A program made the position numbers and the translations under genes. Under the pieces are notes generated by a model. It had not been told where the DNA came from. It was given only the letters and a program-made list of their open reading frames with translations, and did not search any database. DNA of 64,000 nt from Paracentrotus lividus. Its lineage: Eukaryota > Echinodermata > Echinoidea > Camarodonta > Echinidae. Location: assembly GCA_940671915.1 (NCBI GenBank), contig CALNVZ010000174.1, positions 19,861,248 to 19,925,247 on the forward strand. The letters are read 5' to 3'. This document shows positions 34,583 through 46,802 of the stretch, one piece after another; positions within the stretch are counted from its first letter, which is position 1; each line of letters opens with the position of its first letter.

Positions 34583-35586
34583 AGCTACAGCCCGTTAGTC
34601 CGCAGGTCCGATAGTCAGTCGGGGGGGGGGGGGGTGATGTTTGTTACTCTGAAGTGGTCGTTATTCCGAAAATAGCATGAGGTTCGTTATTCCGAAAATA
34701 GAAAAAGGTTTGTTAGTCAGAAAATAAAAAAGGTTCGTTGGTCCGAAAATAGAAAAAGGTTCGTTATTCCGAAAAAAAAGAAAAGGTTCGTTATTCCGAA
34801 ATTTTGTTATATCCAAAAATAGAAAAGGTTCGTTATTCCGAAAATAGAAAAGATTTGTTAATCCGAAGTTTCATTATTCCCAAAATACAATAAAGTTCGT
34901 TATTCGTTAATGATTTGAAAGCAAGGCAAGTTATGCACTCGGCCCCCCCCCAAAAAAAAGAGAAAATCGTTGATCACTTTGATATATTCTATATTTGCTT
35001 TTCAATTTTATAATAATGTCAATATACGTGTAAAAAAACAAACATGCGAGAGCAAGAAAAGGAGGGCCATAAATTGAAATTCTCTTTTCCTCCTCTATAT
35101 AAACTTTAAGTTTAACTTTTGAAAAATAACGAAAATTAGGAATAACGAACCTTTTCTATTTTCGGACTAACGAACCTTTTTCTATTTTTGGAATAATGAA
35201 CCTTTTTCTATTTTCGGAATGACGGACCTTTTTCTATTATCGGAATAACGAAATTTTCTATTTTTGGATATAACAAAAATTCACAATAATGAACCTTTTC
35301 TTTTTTCGAATAACGAACCTTTTCTATTTTCGGAATAACGAACCTTTTCATTTTCGGACTAACGAACTCTTTTCTATTTTCGGACTAACGAACCTCATTC
35401 TATTTTTCGGAATAACGAACCTTCAGAGTAACAGACATCACCCCCCCCCCCGCCCGCGGACTATCGGACCCGCGGACTAACTGACCCGCGGTCTATCGAC
35501 CCGCAGACTATAGGACCCGCGGACTATCGGACCCGCGGACTATAGGACCCGCGGACTATCGGACCCGCGGACTATCGGGATGACCC
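34583..35586. mobile_element. 1-kb foldback element with perfect 9-bp target-site duplication (Mutator-like?)
   Basis: CGTATTCGC lies directly outside both ends (34574-34582 and 35587-35595). The left arm holds CCCGTTAGTCCGCAGGTCCG, a G run, then tandem GGTTCGTTATTCCGAAAATA units. The right arm holds the complement (TATTTTCGGAATAACGAACC units), a C run, then tandem GGACCCGCGGACTATC units. Arms are over 300 bases around a short AT-rich centre. Nine-base duplications with long inverted repeats are typical of Mutator-like elements. No transposase. Confidence 0.85.
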
Positions 35587-36349
35587 CGTATTCGCTCTTT
35601 GACACCTTCGTCTCTGGCTGGTCAGTGGTATCCATTCTGACCTTGATTGTGAGTGTGGGTTGTTGTAGGCCTCTCAGTATACTTATTTGGCAATTCAAGG
35701 AGACACCTTGCGCTCAGTCATGCCCGTGGTAGCTTTTTCCACAAGCGTCTTACATCTGGTGCTCATGAAAGAAGCACTTGAGTGTTGAATCAGAGACTAA
35801 AAAGTGTGGGTAGAGCGGTTATTTTATTTCAATTATATTGAAATGAATGTTCCTGAGTGAAAATGCAAAGTCCTGACAAGAAACCAATAATAAAGGGTTT
35901 GGAAGCTGAAGACTCACAGGATGGCTCAAAGATCATATCATGCAACCTGACTCAGCCTAGAGGTTTTCCACAGGACACATGGGCCAGAAATTGAATGGGC
36001 GATTATTCATTTGAAGAAAAAAAAAGGTATAAACAGGAAAATAATTTTTGTATAAATGGGAAGCATGTTTTATGATCTTATTCATTAATAATTCCCATCT
36101 CCTCCAATTTCATTTGTTAAAGCCTTTAACCTTTAATTTGTCTCCCTGTTTTGTTTAAAAAATGAACAGGTCTAGTCATTTACTGCTCTCAGGAATGAAA
36201 AGGGACAAGTCTATATATCCTTTCAGAAAATACTAAAATGCTCGACACTACTCTCGATAGGGATGAAATATAACTCAAGTCTTGCAACATAGAAAAATGC
36301 ACTTCATGTGTGCGCGAGCTGAAAGAAGACATGGCAAGTTTAAGATCTA

Positions 36350-36845
36350 ATGTTAAGACCATGCAATCCGGCGCTCCCTCAGTTTTTGGTTAATTTTGGG
36401 CTTCCCAGGTTTAAGATCAATTTGGCCCCCCTCTAAATTTAAGGTCCATTTGGCGCCTCCTAAGTTTGCGATTAATTTGACGCCCCCAAATAGATCAATA
36501 TGGCGCCCCTATAGGTTTAAGATCAATTGGGAACTCCTGGGATCAATTTGACGACCCTAGCTTTAAGATTAATTTGGCTCCCCTTTTATTTTATAGTCGA
36601 TATGGCGCCCCTCTAAATTTGAGATGAATTTGGCGATCCCTAAATAGTTTAAGGTCAATTTGGCGCCCCTCCCCCGAAATGTAGGTTCAAATTGGCGCCC
36701 TTTTGTTTTTAGGTCGATTTGCAATGGTGCCCCACTAATTTTAAGATCGAATCGGCCGCCCCCTTAGTTCAAGGTCAATTTGCCCCCCCCTAAGTTCAAG
36801 ATCGAATTTAAGGTCGATTTGGCGCCCGGCATGCACCCCCCCCCC
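36350..36845. repeat. Minisatellite, unit about 30-35 bp (GATCAATTTGGCGCCCC)
   Basis: More than twelve degenerate copies of TTTAAGATCAATTTGGCGCC followed by CCTA. A shorter array of the same unit is at 49125-49275 in COX16 intron 1. Confidence 0.8.
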
Positions 36846-37990
36846 TTTCCCACAATATAAGACAGTGCATTATTATTCAAATACCAATCGTAGCTCATTC
36901 ACGATCAGGTCAGTCATCCCAGTTTTTATTTTCATTTTAAAAGTTTTTGCCCTGACTCAGCTAACAAAAATTATAAATGGCCGGGGGGGGGGGGCAAAGC
37001 CCCAAATACCTGATTTTGGGCACGCTTTGGTCAGGATCCAAGCTTGGATTAAAGCAAATGGGGGAGGCTACAAAACTGAGATCCAATATATTCATCCACT
37101 TTACAAACCGCCAAATTCGAACTATTTCAATCGAAATATATTTTCGTCGACTGGAAGTAGGCCTAATTCCTTTGTATTGATTTTCTACGACCCAACCCCA
37201 ATTAACACAAAAAAAGTTAAGGGACCCCCCCCCCAAGACGAAAATCCAATTGAATACCAAATACCAATTGAAATTTTAATTGGTCTCAAAGCTTTCTCAA
37301 AGGGGGGGGGGGGGTACGTACTGAATGGAGAAGTGGGGCACTTAGAGATCCAAGAGGCATAAAGAGAAAAGTATTCAGATAAATAAGGGGTGTGCAGAAA
37401 ATTTGTCTTTAAATTTATATGCTTTTATAAGAATCTTAATGGCTTTATATTTTAGTAATAATTAAAAAAAAAATAATGCAATTAAGCCCAAAATTTTGAG
37501 CTAAAAATTTGAGTTGATTGTGCATTAAAGACCCTATTTAATATCAGGGGGCACGAAGCGCGAGCCGAAAATTTGGGGTTTTAAAAGACATTATGGAGGA
37601 ACAAGGGGCACTTTTTAGTATTAAAAGTGCCCCTTTTAAAAACAGTTTAAAATGTTTATCATGTTTATGGGACTTTTCAAAACTCTAAAAGGCTTCTATT
37701 TTAGTATGAAAATTGCTTTTTTTTTTTTTTTTTAGCTAAAAAGGGGCAACTTTTAGGATGGATGAAAAGTGGGGGGGGGGGAGTTGTGCCTTCTGCCCCC
37801 CCCCCCCCGGTTCCGCCGCCTCTGCCTCTCGATCTAGAACTAGAACTATATCTATTTATCTACTGGACCAGTTGCAAATGAATCACCACTAGTTCTCCCT
37901 ATGTGATGTCTACTTTTTCATATACTAGTATTCCCATTTTAGATATGGAGAGAAATTATGACTTTTGAGCTGAGTTTTGTTGTGCTGAGT

Positions 37991-38142
37991 TTTGTTGTGC
38001 TTTGTTTAAAACTAAAAGCTGCTGTTTATCTAGTCACACATCAACTCAGTTCTTAACTTCTTCGAGTTCAACAAACAGGGAGCGGACATCGGAGATTTTC
38101 CCTTCCACTGCAGGATATTCTATGGATTAAAATATTCATCAG
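37991..38142 (+). other. Candidate non-coding first exon of the zinc-finger gene
   Basis: A less AT-rich block ends in a good donor (TTCATCAG then GTATGC). The next credible acceptor on this strand that leads into the gene is at 41033, 24 bases before its start codon. The exon start is not visible; transcript data would be needed to confirm the link. Confidence 0.35.
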
Positions 38143-39049
38143 GTATGCTTACTAATCGTAGTTTTTATGAAATAATATAAGGTGAAATAATTATGAATCA
38201 AGATAGTTCAAAGACCTACTTTCAAAATCAAATGGCACAGCTTCCTTCAGTTCGGTCCCACATGTTGCAATTTGTGGGAGGTGGGGTTTACGTAGGATGG
38301 CCGATGGGGGGTTGGCTGTCCGGACACTTAATAAAAATGAAGCCTGGTTTTCATCTAAGGATTAAGTCAAAAAATATATGTTGAATAATTCTCATCATCA
38401 TTATTTGTTCTCCACAATATTTTCTGACTTTTTGTGCTAAAAAACTTCAAAGACATTGCTTTTAAATCCTTTCAAATGACTGGTTAAAATTCACTTACAC
38501 TACACTTATGCATGGTCAATTCATAATTGACCTTGCACTGGGAAGTACCTTATTGCAGCAGTTTTCTTCCAATGGAAAGTCAATGCAGAAAAGTGTCTTG
38601 AGCACCTACAGCCAAGTCAAGGTGGCATATCCAAAAAGGGTCTAAAAATTCTATTAAACAAAATTTTAAAAATCTAATGGAAGAATTATATTGCAATGAG
38701 ACTATAGATTATCTTAATTTATTTTGAGGTAGGTTTAAAGCTGGTTTCGCTAATTATTATTGAGAAGTTTCCTCATCAACCAAGAGGGCGACAGACAGCC
38801 ATTTTACAGTACTGACTAATGTAGGTTTGCAGCTGTATGTGGTTAAAATTGAGTGTCGGGACATCCAACCTGTCCGGACATACAACAACTGGGTATAACA
38901 CGCTGGGTATACGATGGAATTCAGTTCAGACTGTCCAGACAGTTTACTTACCAAGTTTTGCTGTTAAATTTAACAGTACAAGAATATAATTGTGAATTTT
39001 TTTAATGTGAAATTAGACTATGTGAATATAATATTAAACTATATATCCC

Positions 39050-39330
39050 AAGATCAGTCACTGAAAAACGTAAACAATCTTTCTACATGAGAATGAGGAA
39101 ACCATGGAATAGTCTTAGCAATGATTTAGTAAATGCACCCAGTGTCCACAGCTTCGAGAATGGGCTGGACAAGTATTAGAAAAATGAACCAGTGAAATAC
39201 AAATTCGACGCTGACCCACCAGGACATGATCCAGCCAACCTAAAAGAAGACAGAATTTGGATCTGAATATAGAGGCTTAAGCCTGCGTTCAGAAGCATCC
39301 ATAAATATCCATAAGTAATATTAACGCCAT
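39050..39330 (+). mobile_element. 3' end of a LINE reverse-transcriptase ORF, 5'-truncated
   Basis: In one frame, ending at the TAG at 39177, the sequence reads SFYMRMRKPWNSLSNDLVNA then PSVHSFENGLDKYW-like residues. This is the C-terminal signature of many non-LTR retrotransposon ORF2 proteins (RVxxxWNSLPxxVVxAPSxxxFKxxLDK). Only the tail is present, as usual for 5'-truncated LINE copies. The exact clade (CR1, L2, RTE) is not resolved. Confidence 0.65.
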
Positions 39331-41057
39331 ACGAGTGAACCATATTAGCAAGAACACTGAGCTTGAAGAAGAAGCAAACCTAACACTGAATGATGGATGA
39401 CAGCATGACAAAAACCGAAATAGAAGGATGAAACCACAAGCTTGAACTGGAAGCCTGACTGCTGAGACTACAGCTGTACAGCACTCTTCCAGAATCTTGG
39501 GTTATAGGTTATAGGTAAAACAGATACTAAAATAACAGACCTTGAGGCTTGGCAAGGATTTGGCTCTATACCATAAAACATAAACAAACCAAACAGTTCC
39601 CATCATCGCCGTCGCAAAGTGATGGTATAGTTACTAGGTTCTCCCTCTTAAAAATAAAAAATGCCTAAACAGTCTCAAATCATGCCTGCAAATAACTTGA
39701 ACATCGTACTTAAAACATAAGATAATTTTCAACTTGTGTGGAAAAACAAAACTTGTGAAAAAATGGGCAAAACTGGTATAAATTAGACCTCCCATACGTT
39801 CAAAAAAGAACTTTTGATCTCCAAGTTTCTCTTTTCTTTTTCAGAGTGTAATAATGTGAGATATTTCAACATTTTTACATTTTATGGTAGTTGAGTTTAT
39901 TATTTCCCAACGTATCAGTGCAAAAGTGTTTCTCTTTGAAGAGAAAAGCTTGAAAAAGGTAATATTTACGGGAAATCTATTCTGCATTGCATTCAACTCA
40001 ATGCAAAGGGTCGCAATTTATGCATTGACAATTGAGAGGCATGCATGTGGGACTGCAATCTCTGAATGGGGTACCTAGTATATAGTGTATAGTTATTGGC
40101 CCCATAAATTGTAGGCCCTAAATAAGCATTATAATAAATCAAATAGTTGAGAGAAGAGTCTTTAAAATGTCTATTCTCTAATGTTAGAATCTAAAAAAAA
40201 AATCATGAATTGATTCTTATATATCTTAAAGTTTGATTTGAATTTATTATTAGGCATAATCATTGTGAAAATGTGAGAATACTGAGATAGAATAAAATAT
40301 ATTGGACTTAGCTTTGGCCACTCATAGCACGATGTCAATAATTTAGAATTGGCAGCTTTGGCAGCTCACTCGGCTCAGAAAGCTAAATTGGGATGGTTTG
40401 TGAGTTGGTGGTCGCAAGGAGCGCCATGGAGTGCATTGGTGGTCTGACGTCTGTAGACAAAGCACTGTAGTCTAGAGTAAAATATGCTTTTGTCATGTTG
40501 CAAGTAACACTAAGTGGGCATTATTGTTCTGATGAAGTGATGAAGTGCAGCATCCTTGAAGGATGTTCTATTTGCATGTATTTCTTAGAACTTTTATTCC
40601 AGTTTCTTATATTTCTTGGATAGAAGCACTCACAGGAAAATGTCAATATCCTAGTATTGACCTTATTGTGCAAGTGGGACTGTGGTTGGCAACTTTTGTA
40701 CAACTTGATCCATTGTTTTTTCTCCAAGGTTTTTTCTATTTTTTGCAATAGATAGTGACTCTAAATTTACGCCCTCCTATATATTCATGTTTATATTTTT
40801 CATGAATTTGGTTTTCATAAATAATGAAGAAGAAAAAATTAAAAATACTCCTGATTTTTTTCCCGAAAAAAATCCTTAGGAATCTGTCATACAATAACTA
40901 TGAAAATCCTTGTCCACAAAGGTTAAAAAAAAAAAAATTATTGTGGTTCTTTAGAATTTGAAACCAACTTTACCCGTATTGTATGTTCTTTAATCATTAA
41001 TAATTTTTTTTAAAACCGAAATATCATCTACAGGTCCTCAATCCAAGCTGCTGGGAA

Positions 41058-43221
41058 ATGGCAGACTACAGTGATTCAGAACTGAAAGGTTTAATGGACG
41101 TGTTTCATGTGAAAGCAGAGTTTATTGAAGATGGAGAGGAACCAGGGGAGGATGGAGATATATTACATATCCAAGGAACAGGAGACACACAAGGAGTGGA
41201 GGTAAATGGACATCTGGTGGAGGATGAGCCATCCCAAGGGCACGGGGTAGAAAATGGTGAATACATCATGGTTACTGAGGAGAGGGAAGAACAGGATGAT
41301 GGTGAGAGTTGCTTCATCATTTAAAAAAACAATTACAGGACCCGCACCCAAGTCTTTTAACATTGCCATGCGTACTTAAGATAAATATTAAATTTCACTT
41401 TGTTTGATTTAAACATTCTATTATTCTTAAACTACCATAGAAGAAACACCAAAATCAATTGCGTGATCATAGATTATATAATACATGTAAACGTACTTAA
41501 GGCCATAATAACCCTGACATGTTCCTGGATTTCATGTTAAAAACAAACAAACAAACAAGAAATACCCCTCCCCCTGTATTTTTATTTTTTTTAAATATGA
41601 AAATACAGAGTAGGGTTATGTGATCTAGCCTATCTTGAACTATCAAGATGTTATTGAGCAAGGTAATTTCATGCATTTTAATGCATCTTGTTCATTTAAA
41701 AACAGATCAAATTTATTCATTTAGAATTTTAATTATGATTATTTTACAGTAACGGGACACACTGAGCAAGATAGAGAGAGCAGCTTCATGGGAGAAGACA
41801 ATGATGATATTCATGCAGTCTTTGATGCTGAGCCAGAAGACCATAACACCATGGGCACAATGGAAGGTCAGGAGGAAGATCCAGATGGTGGTGCCAGCTC
41901 TTCAATCCTGTATAGCGTCCTGTCCCATGGAGAATCAGCAGCAATGCAGCAAATCAGTATGGGAGGTATCAAGAAAAAATTTGATTGTCGCTGGTGCAAG
42001 GCATCGTTCACAAAGAAGACCAGCTTGCGAAGGCATATGAACCTTCATAGTGGTAGCCGCCCATTCCAGTGTCCGTTCTGTGAATATAACGCCACTAGAA
42101 AAGATCAGCTGAAAACGCACATCAAGACGCGCCATACACGAGATAGCTCCAAGCACTTCACTTTTAAATGTCCTCTGTGCAGTAATATGTTTCAGAGCCA
42201 GAGACGTATGACCCTCCACATGCGATCTCATCAATGGGACAATTTCCCCTGTGACCTATGCCATATAAAGTTCAAATCGGCTCATGAGCTTGTCCTGCAT
42301 TTGAAACGAAGGCACCCAGACTCGGGTACAGACCCAGGAAATTACCCTTATGTTTGTGATGTGTGCCATCGTTGGTGTCATTCAATTGAGGAGTATGTAG
42401 ATCATATTCAGACCCACCCCCAGAGAGAACTGCAATCTCCTGACTCTGTAGCTGAACGTGCCTCACCTATTGATGCAAGTCATTCCAATGGTCAATCAAG
42501 AGCTGCTAGAATGAGTATCTTGGAGCAAGCCCTTTCTAAAAGCAATGCATCACCATCGTCTTCATCAAGGAATCGTTATCCTAGTGAAAGTAGCAATAGC
42601 TCACAGAGAGCTTCTCATAATAGACCAGTATCCAAGCTATCGGTGAGTAGTTCAACCTCCAGTATTCATGGAAATCCACCTTCACGTCCCCCCTCTACTT
42701 CTACACAGGGTGCCGTGCCATCCTCTTCCATGCTGTCAACATTACTGCAAGGAGGACAGGTACGACTTCCTGCTCCTGCACAGAGTTCAAGCAGTGGTCC
42801 TTACATCGTCAAATCAGTTTCCATGAATGAAGGGAGAGATGTCCTCCGCTACCCCCATTATCCTATCAGGAACCACTCACCCATGTCAAATTCCTCATCT
42901 TCCCGAATACCACCTAATGTAGTGTCACCAACGATCAGCAGAGACTCCCATGACAGTTTGGAAACCCATTCGCCTCAGCTCTCCTCAAACAGCTCTATGA
43001 ACCGCAGCCGTGGCACCAAAATGGTTGATAGTTACACTCAAGATGAGGTGATGCGATGCGAGCACTGTCATACTATCTTTGCAGACAGTATAATGTATGC
43101 CATTCATATGGGATGTCATGACTGGCAAGAGCCATTTAGGTGCAATATCTGTGCATTTCGCTGTGCTGACCGCTATGAATTCATGTCCCATATTACCAGA
43201 GGCCTGCACCAAAAAAGATGA
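41058..43221 (+). CDS. Ikaros-type C2H2 zinc-finger transcription factor, two coding exons
   Basis: Coding exons 41058-41301 and 41750-43221 join in phase 1 to give 571 aa; the ATG follows an acceptor at 41033. Residues 1-155 are acidic. Five C2H2 fingers follow (Cys161/164-His177/181; 189/192-205/210; 222/225-238/242; 249/252-265/270; 284/287-300/304); only the first link (HSGSRPFQC) resembles the canonical TGEKP linker. A Ser/Pro-rich stretch of about 200 residues leads to two terminal fingers (Cys518/521-His534/538; Cys546/549-His562/568) with MYAIHMGCHDWQEPFRCNIC and DRYEFMSHITRGLH, which match the Ikaros/Hunchback dimerisation fingers. Expected role: nuclear DNA-binding regulator that pairs through its C-terminal fingers. 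The N-terminal fingers differ from classical Ikaros, so it may be a divergent family member. Function otherwise unknown. Confidence 0.9.
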
Positions 43222-46200
43222 AATATCTAGCAGCAGTATTAATTGAATGGATATCATTATTTCAGAATCCTCTACTATTAGCTATTTAATAACAACATGT
43301 ACAATAAAAAAAAGCATTTTAAATACCAAAGATGGTTTGGTATTAAAAAACGACATTGATTGTAAGGACAAATAAAGTAGGAATCTTATTTATTATTATA
43401 GTTACAATGAATGTTAATACAGTAACTTGATAATCACCACCTTTTTTTGAGCAATCGACATGTAGTGTTACAAGGTTTCAATTATTGCAATTTTTTGTTA
43501 CTGAAGTTTAAGTTATATAAGAGCTTTTTAATTTGAACCATGAAGTAAGACAATATTTCAGTAAACTATGTGTATTATTAAAAAAATAATAAAGGGGATG
43601 TCATGATGCAGAACACAGATTTTTACCTATTGGTTTCAAAATCACCCAACACCCCCTCCCCCCTATATAAAAATTAAAATAAAATAAATAAATAAAAAAT
43701 GTCCCAGAAAGAACATTTTAGTTCTGTCTTGACTGCTATCAGAATGAGGCATGTAGGACCACAACCACCCTATCGTTTTAATTTGATTAAAAAATATATA
43801 TTTCCATGATTTATCTCCACCCCCTCCCCATGTATTGGTTTGGCAAAACAAGTCCCCAGCTCTATGTATTTTTGATAAAGTGTTGATCAGGTCGTTATTA
43901 GATAATAGACTTAACAACAGGAAGTTGGGAAATCATGTTTCTCTGAGGTAAAAATGATTTACAGGCTGAATGCAGGTACTGTCACTTGAATTGGTGGCTC
44001 ATAATGGATTCATTTAGTGTATTCCATGGTATATTGGGTGTTAGCATATCCATCATAATAATCATCGTCACCATTATGTAAATTTACATGTAATCAAGAT
44101 TGGAAAAAATACTATTCTATAGATCCCCTACTATTTTGATTTTCTAATGAAGCATGAATTTATGATGTGTCAATTTTTCTTTTAATTTATTGTTTTTGTA
44201 AATGTATAAACTCTTGCCTTTTACACTGTAATAGAAAATAAATGTCAAATTTGCCACTCACACATAACAAAGTAAAACAAGAAAGCAGAATAACTTGTCT
44301 TATATGATCACTGTTATTATCTCAAATTTGTAGACTGACTTTCAGTATCCTTGCTCTTCAATTGATATGTGATTATTGAACCAAGGAGAAACAGTATATG
44401 CTTTGAAATCATTTTTTTTTTAGTATGTAATAACAATAATGTGCAATTTCAATGATATATGGTGTATAATAATGATGAAACTAATGTAGATATTTTTTAA
44501 GTGGATTTTAGGACTGGTGGATTTCAATTGCTATTATTGAAGAAAGGTGACAGAATGTTATTTGCTTTGCTTTAAATTTGATTCCTGAATATATGAAAGT
44601 GATGTATAAACTATTTTTTTTTTTTTTTTAATGAGAAAACCCTTAAAATGAAAAATAAATGTAATAATAAATACAGCATTTGTAATGCGTCATTGATCTA
44701 GTAAAAAAACTATTCAGATATATGAAGCTTATAAATGTACAGAATGATTTATTTTAATGGTGCCATGGACTTTAGAATGTATACATGTCAGTTATAGTTG
44801 TACTCATAATATCTATCATTAATGATCTCTTCTTATTTGTTTACAGAATGAACTCACTAAATGGCATTTTTATGTGAATGAGAGAGTCTAAATAACGATG
44901 TTCACAAACTCACATAATGTAGCTTTTCTTAAATGTTTGTAGGATTGTACAGTGCAATCAGTCATAATTTTGCTGTAAATTTATAATTACCAACCAGTAA
45001 TAATCTTGAAGCAAGGATATTACAGTACGTCTTAGAAAAAGAACCGGGATGGTCAGTCATATTTCTTGGCTAAATTTAGAAAACAATTCAAGAAATGCGG
45101 ATCAGAGAAATAAGAATAGCCCTAGATGTCTTGAGTAATTGAACAACTCATGTTGAAACCTGTTTTAGATACAGAATCGGAGATTTGATTGTAGAAACCT
45201 AACATAGATTATAGTAAGAGAATTGCTAATGAACCATCCCTTTCTTAGGCAAGATTGTTTCATCCTTTCAATTCTTGCCCACGTATTCTTGAAAATAAGA
45301 TTTCATACACTTCTTGCTGTTAGTGGCTGTTTTGCATTATCCAATGTGTTATGTTTCAAAAGAAAAATTGATATTTAAAATGTTCATACTGTGTGGTTTC
45401 CTTTCTGAAAGAAAAATAACTGACAATCTAGGTTTTGCTTTTTCTGGGACACTCTGTTTAATTATTGTCTATAGTAAGTAACTCATTCTTTTCATTCTCG
45501 GGGGACCTCAGAATCATAGCAGGTTCTGAAGGCCCCTACCTCCTGGAGCCCAAGAAACGACTATGCCCCTCAAAGGAGTCGATATATCCATATTATTCCT
45601 CAAGTTCAGAGGAATTTGTTTGAACAAGGTTACACTGTATCACTGTATATCTGTGTGCAGCTAGTGAGAAGGATAGTGATCATTTATCAACTCTGATTTA
45701 AGAATTTTGAGTTTGCTCTCTCTTTTTTTTAAAGGTGCTGAATTTGCATGTGATTGTAAAAATATTTTGTATGGAAACAATTTGTAGAATGAAATTGATC
45801 TATTATTAATAAAATATTTATCCTAAAGGACATCATTTTCAGTTTGGTTAAATCATTGTGTGCATGTCATAAAAATATTAAAATATTGGATTTTTATTTA
45901 TATATATTTTTTTTACTTATGGTGACAGACATTTATTTGCATCAAAAACGTTACTTTTGTCAATGTCACAAATGTGCATTCGCCCCTCTTATAAACATAA
46001 AAAAGTGTATAAAAGTAAAACCTCCCTTGAGAATCATAGGCCAATATGATTTGTAGCCATTTTAAAAGTGTGAAAATCTGAAGAGTTACACGGCACAATA
46101 TACACCCTTTATCTTTACTTGTTTTTTCTCCAGAATAGGCAGGGATTGCATGACCAGAGGCTGACCAGAGGGGAAGGGGCAAAGTTGGTGTCACCCATTC

Positions 46201-46580
46201 CAATATTCCAAACTACCTAAAAATGGCAATTTTCTCATTTTAAAGTGCTGCCCTGTCTTATGCAAAAATAATCACCTGCATTTTAGAAATAACAAGTGGC
46301 AATATTTAAAGGGTGCCCTCACTGTTTTCAAAAGTGCCTTTTTTTTTTTTTACTGTGACACCCCCCCCCCTTTTTTTTTTATTTTTTATTTTTTTTACTC
46401 TACTCGACCACCCCTGTAGGCCTGTGTCTAGGCCTATGTACATGCAGCCCGTGGGGCAATTTTTCCACTTTGAAGGAATATCTTATCAGGAAGTTGTCAT
46501 ACTGTTGAGATGTGTATCCATTGACAAAATACATCTTTTGTTCATTTTGGAGCTCGAATCATGTTTTAGTTTCTGATAGG
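43222..46580. other. 3' UTR of the zinc-finger gene and intergenic DNA
   Basis: AT-rich with no credible ORF. AATAAA occurs at 43303-43308 and 43371-43376, and again downstream, so alternative poly(A) sites are likely. Homopolymer runs lie at 44610-44630 and 46340-46395. A GC-richer patch at 45497-45590 has no recognised identity. Confidence 0.5.
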
Positions 46581-46802
46581 CCCTACCAGTTCTCTAACGC
46601 ATTTAATTTGCCCCCTTTTCAAGAAAGGATTGCAAGAAGTGCCACTATATACAAGACATTTCAAGATTCTTTTTTTTTCTTTTAGTTTTTATTTGCCTGT
46701 CTGTTTGTTTGATTTTGTTATGTTGTGTGTTTGGGCTCGAATAGTTGTGGAAACACGTTTTGGCGAGTCTGAAACGAAAAGACTACCGTACATTGAAACA
46801 AA

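Larger units (their letters stand above)
31621..37990. other. Repeat-rich intergenic region
   Basis: No host gene is supported here. It contains GCGAAGCGCGAGC cores at 32578, 33110, 33207 and 37552, an AGACGTCTCGGAGACGTCTCC block near 32670-32755, a Tc1-like remnant, a long foldback element, a GGCGCC minisatellite and several poly(G)/poly(C) runs. ORFs such as 36865-37362 run through homopolymers and repeat units and are not credible genes. Confidence 0.6.

Noticed and set aside
36865-37362. 165-codon plus-strand ORF
   Set aside because: It crosses several G and C homopolymers and dispersed-repeat sequence; composition is not protein-like and nothing is recognisable.
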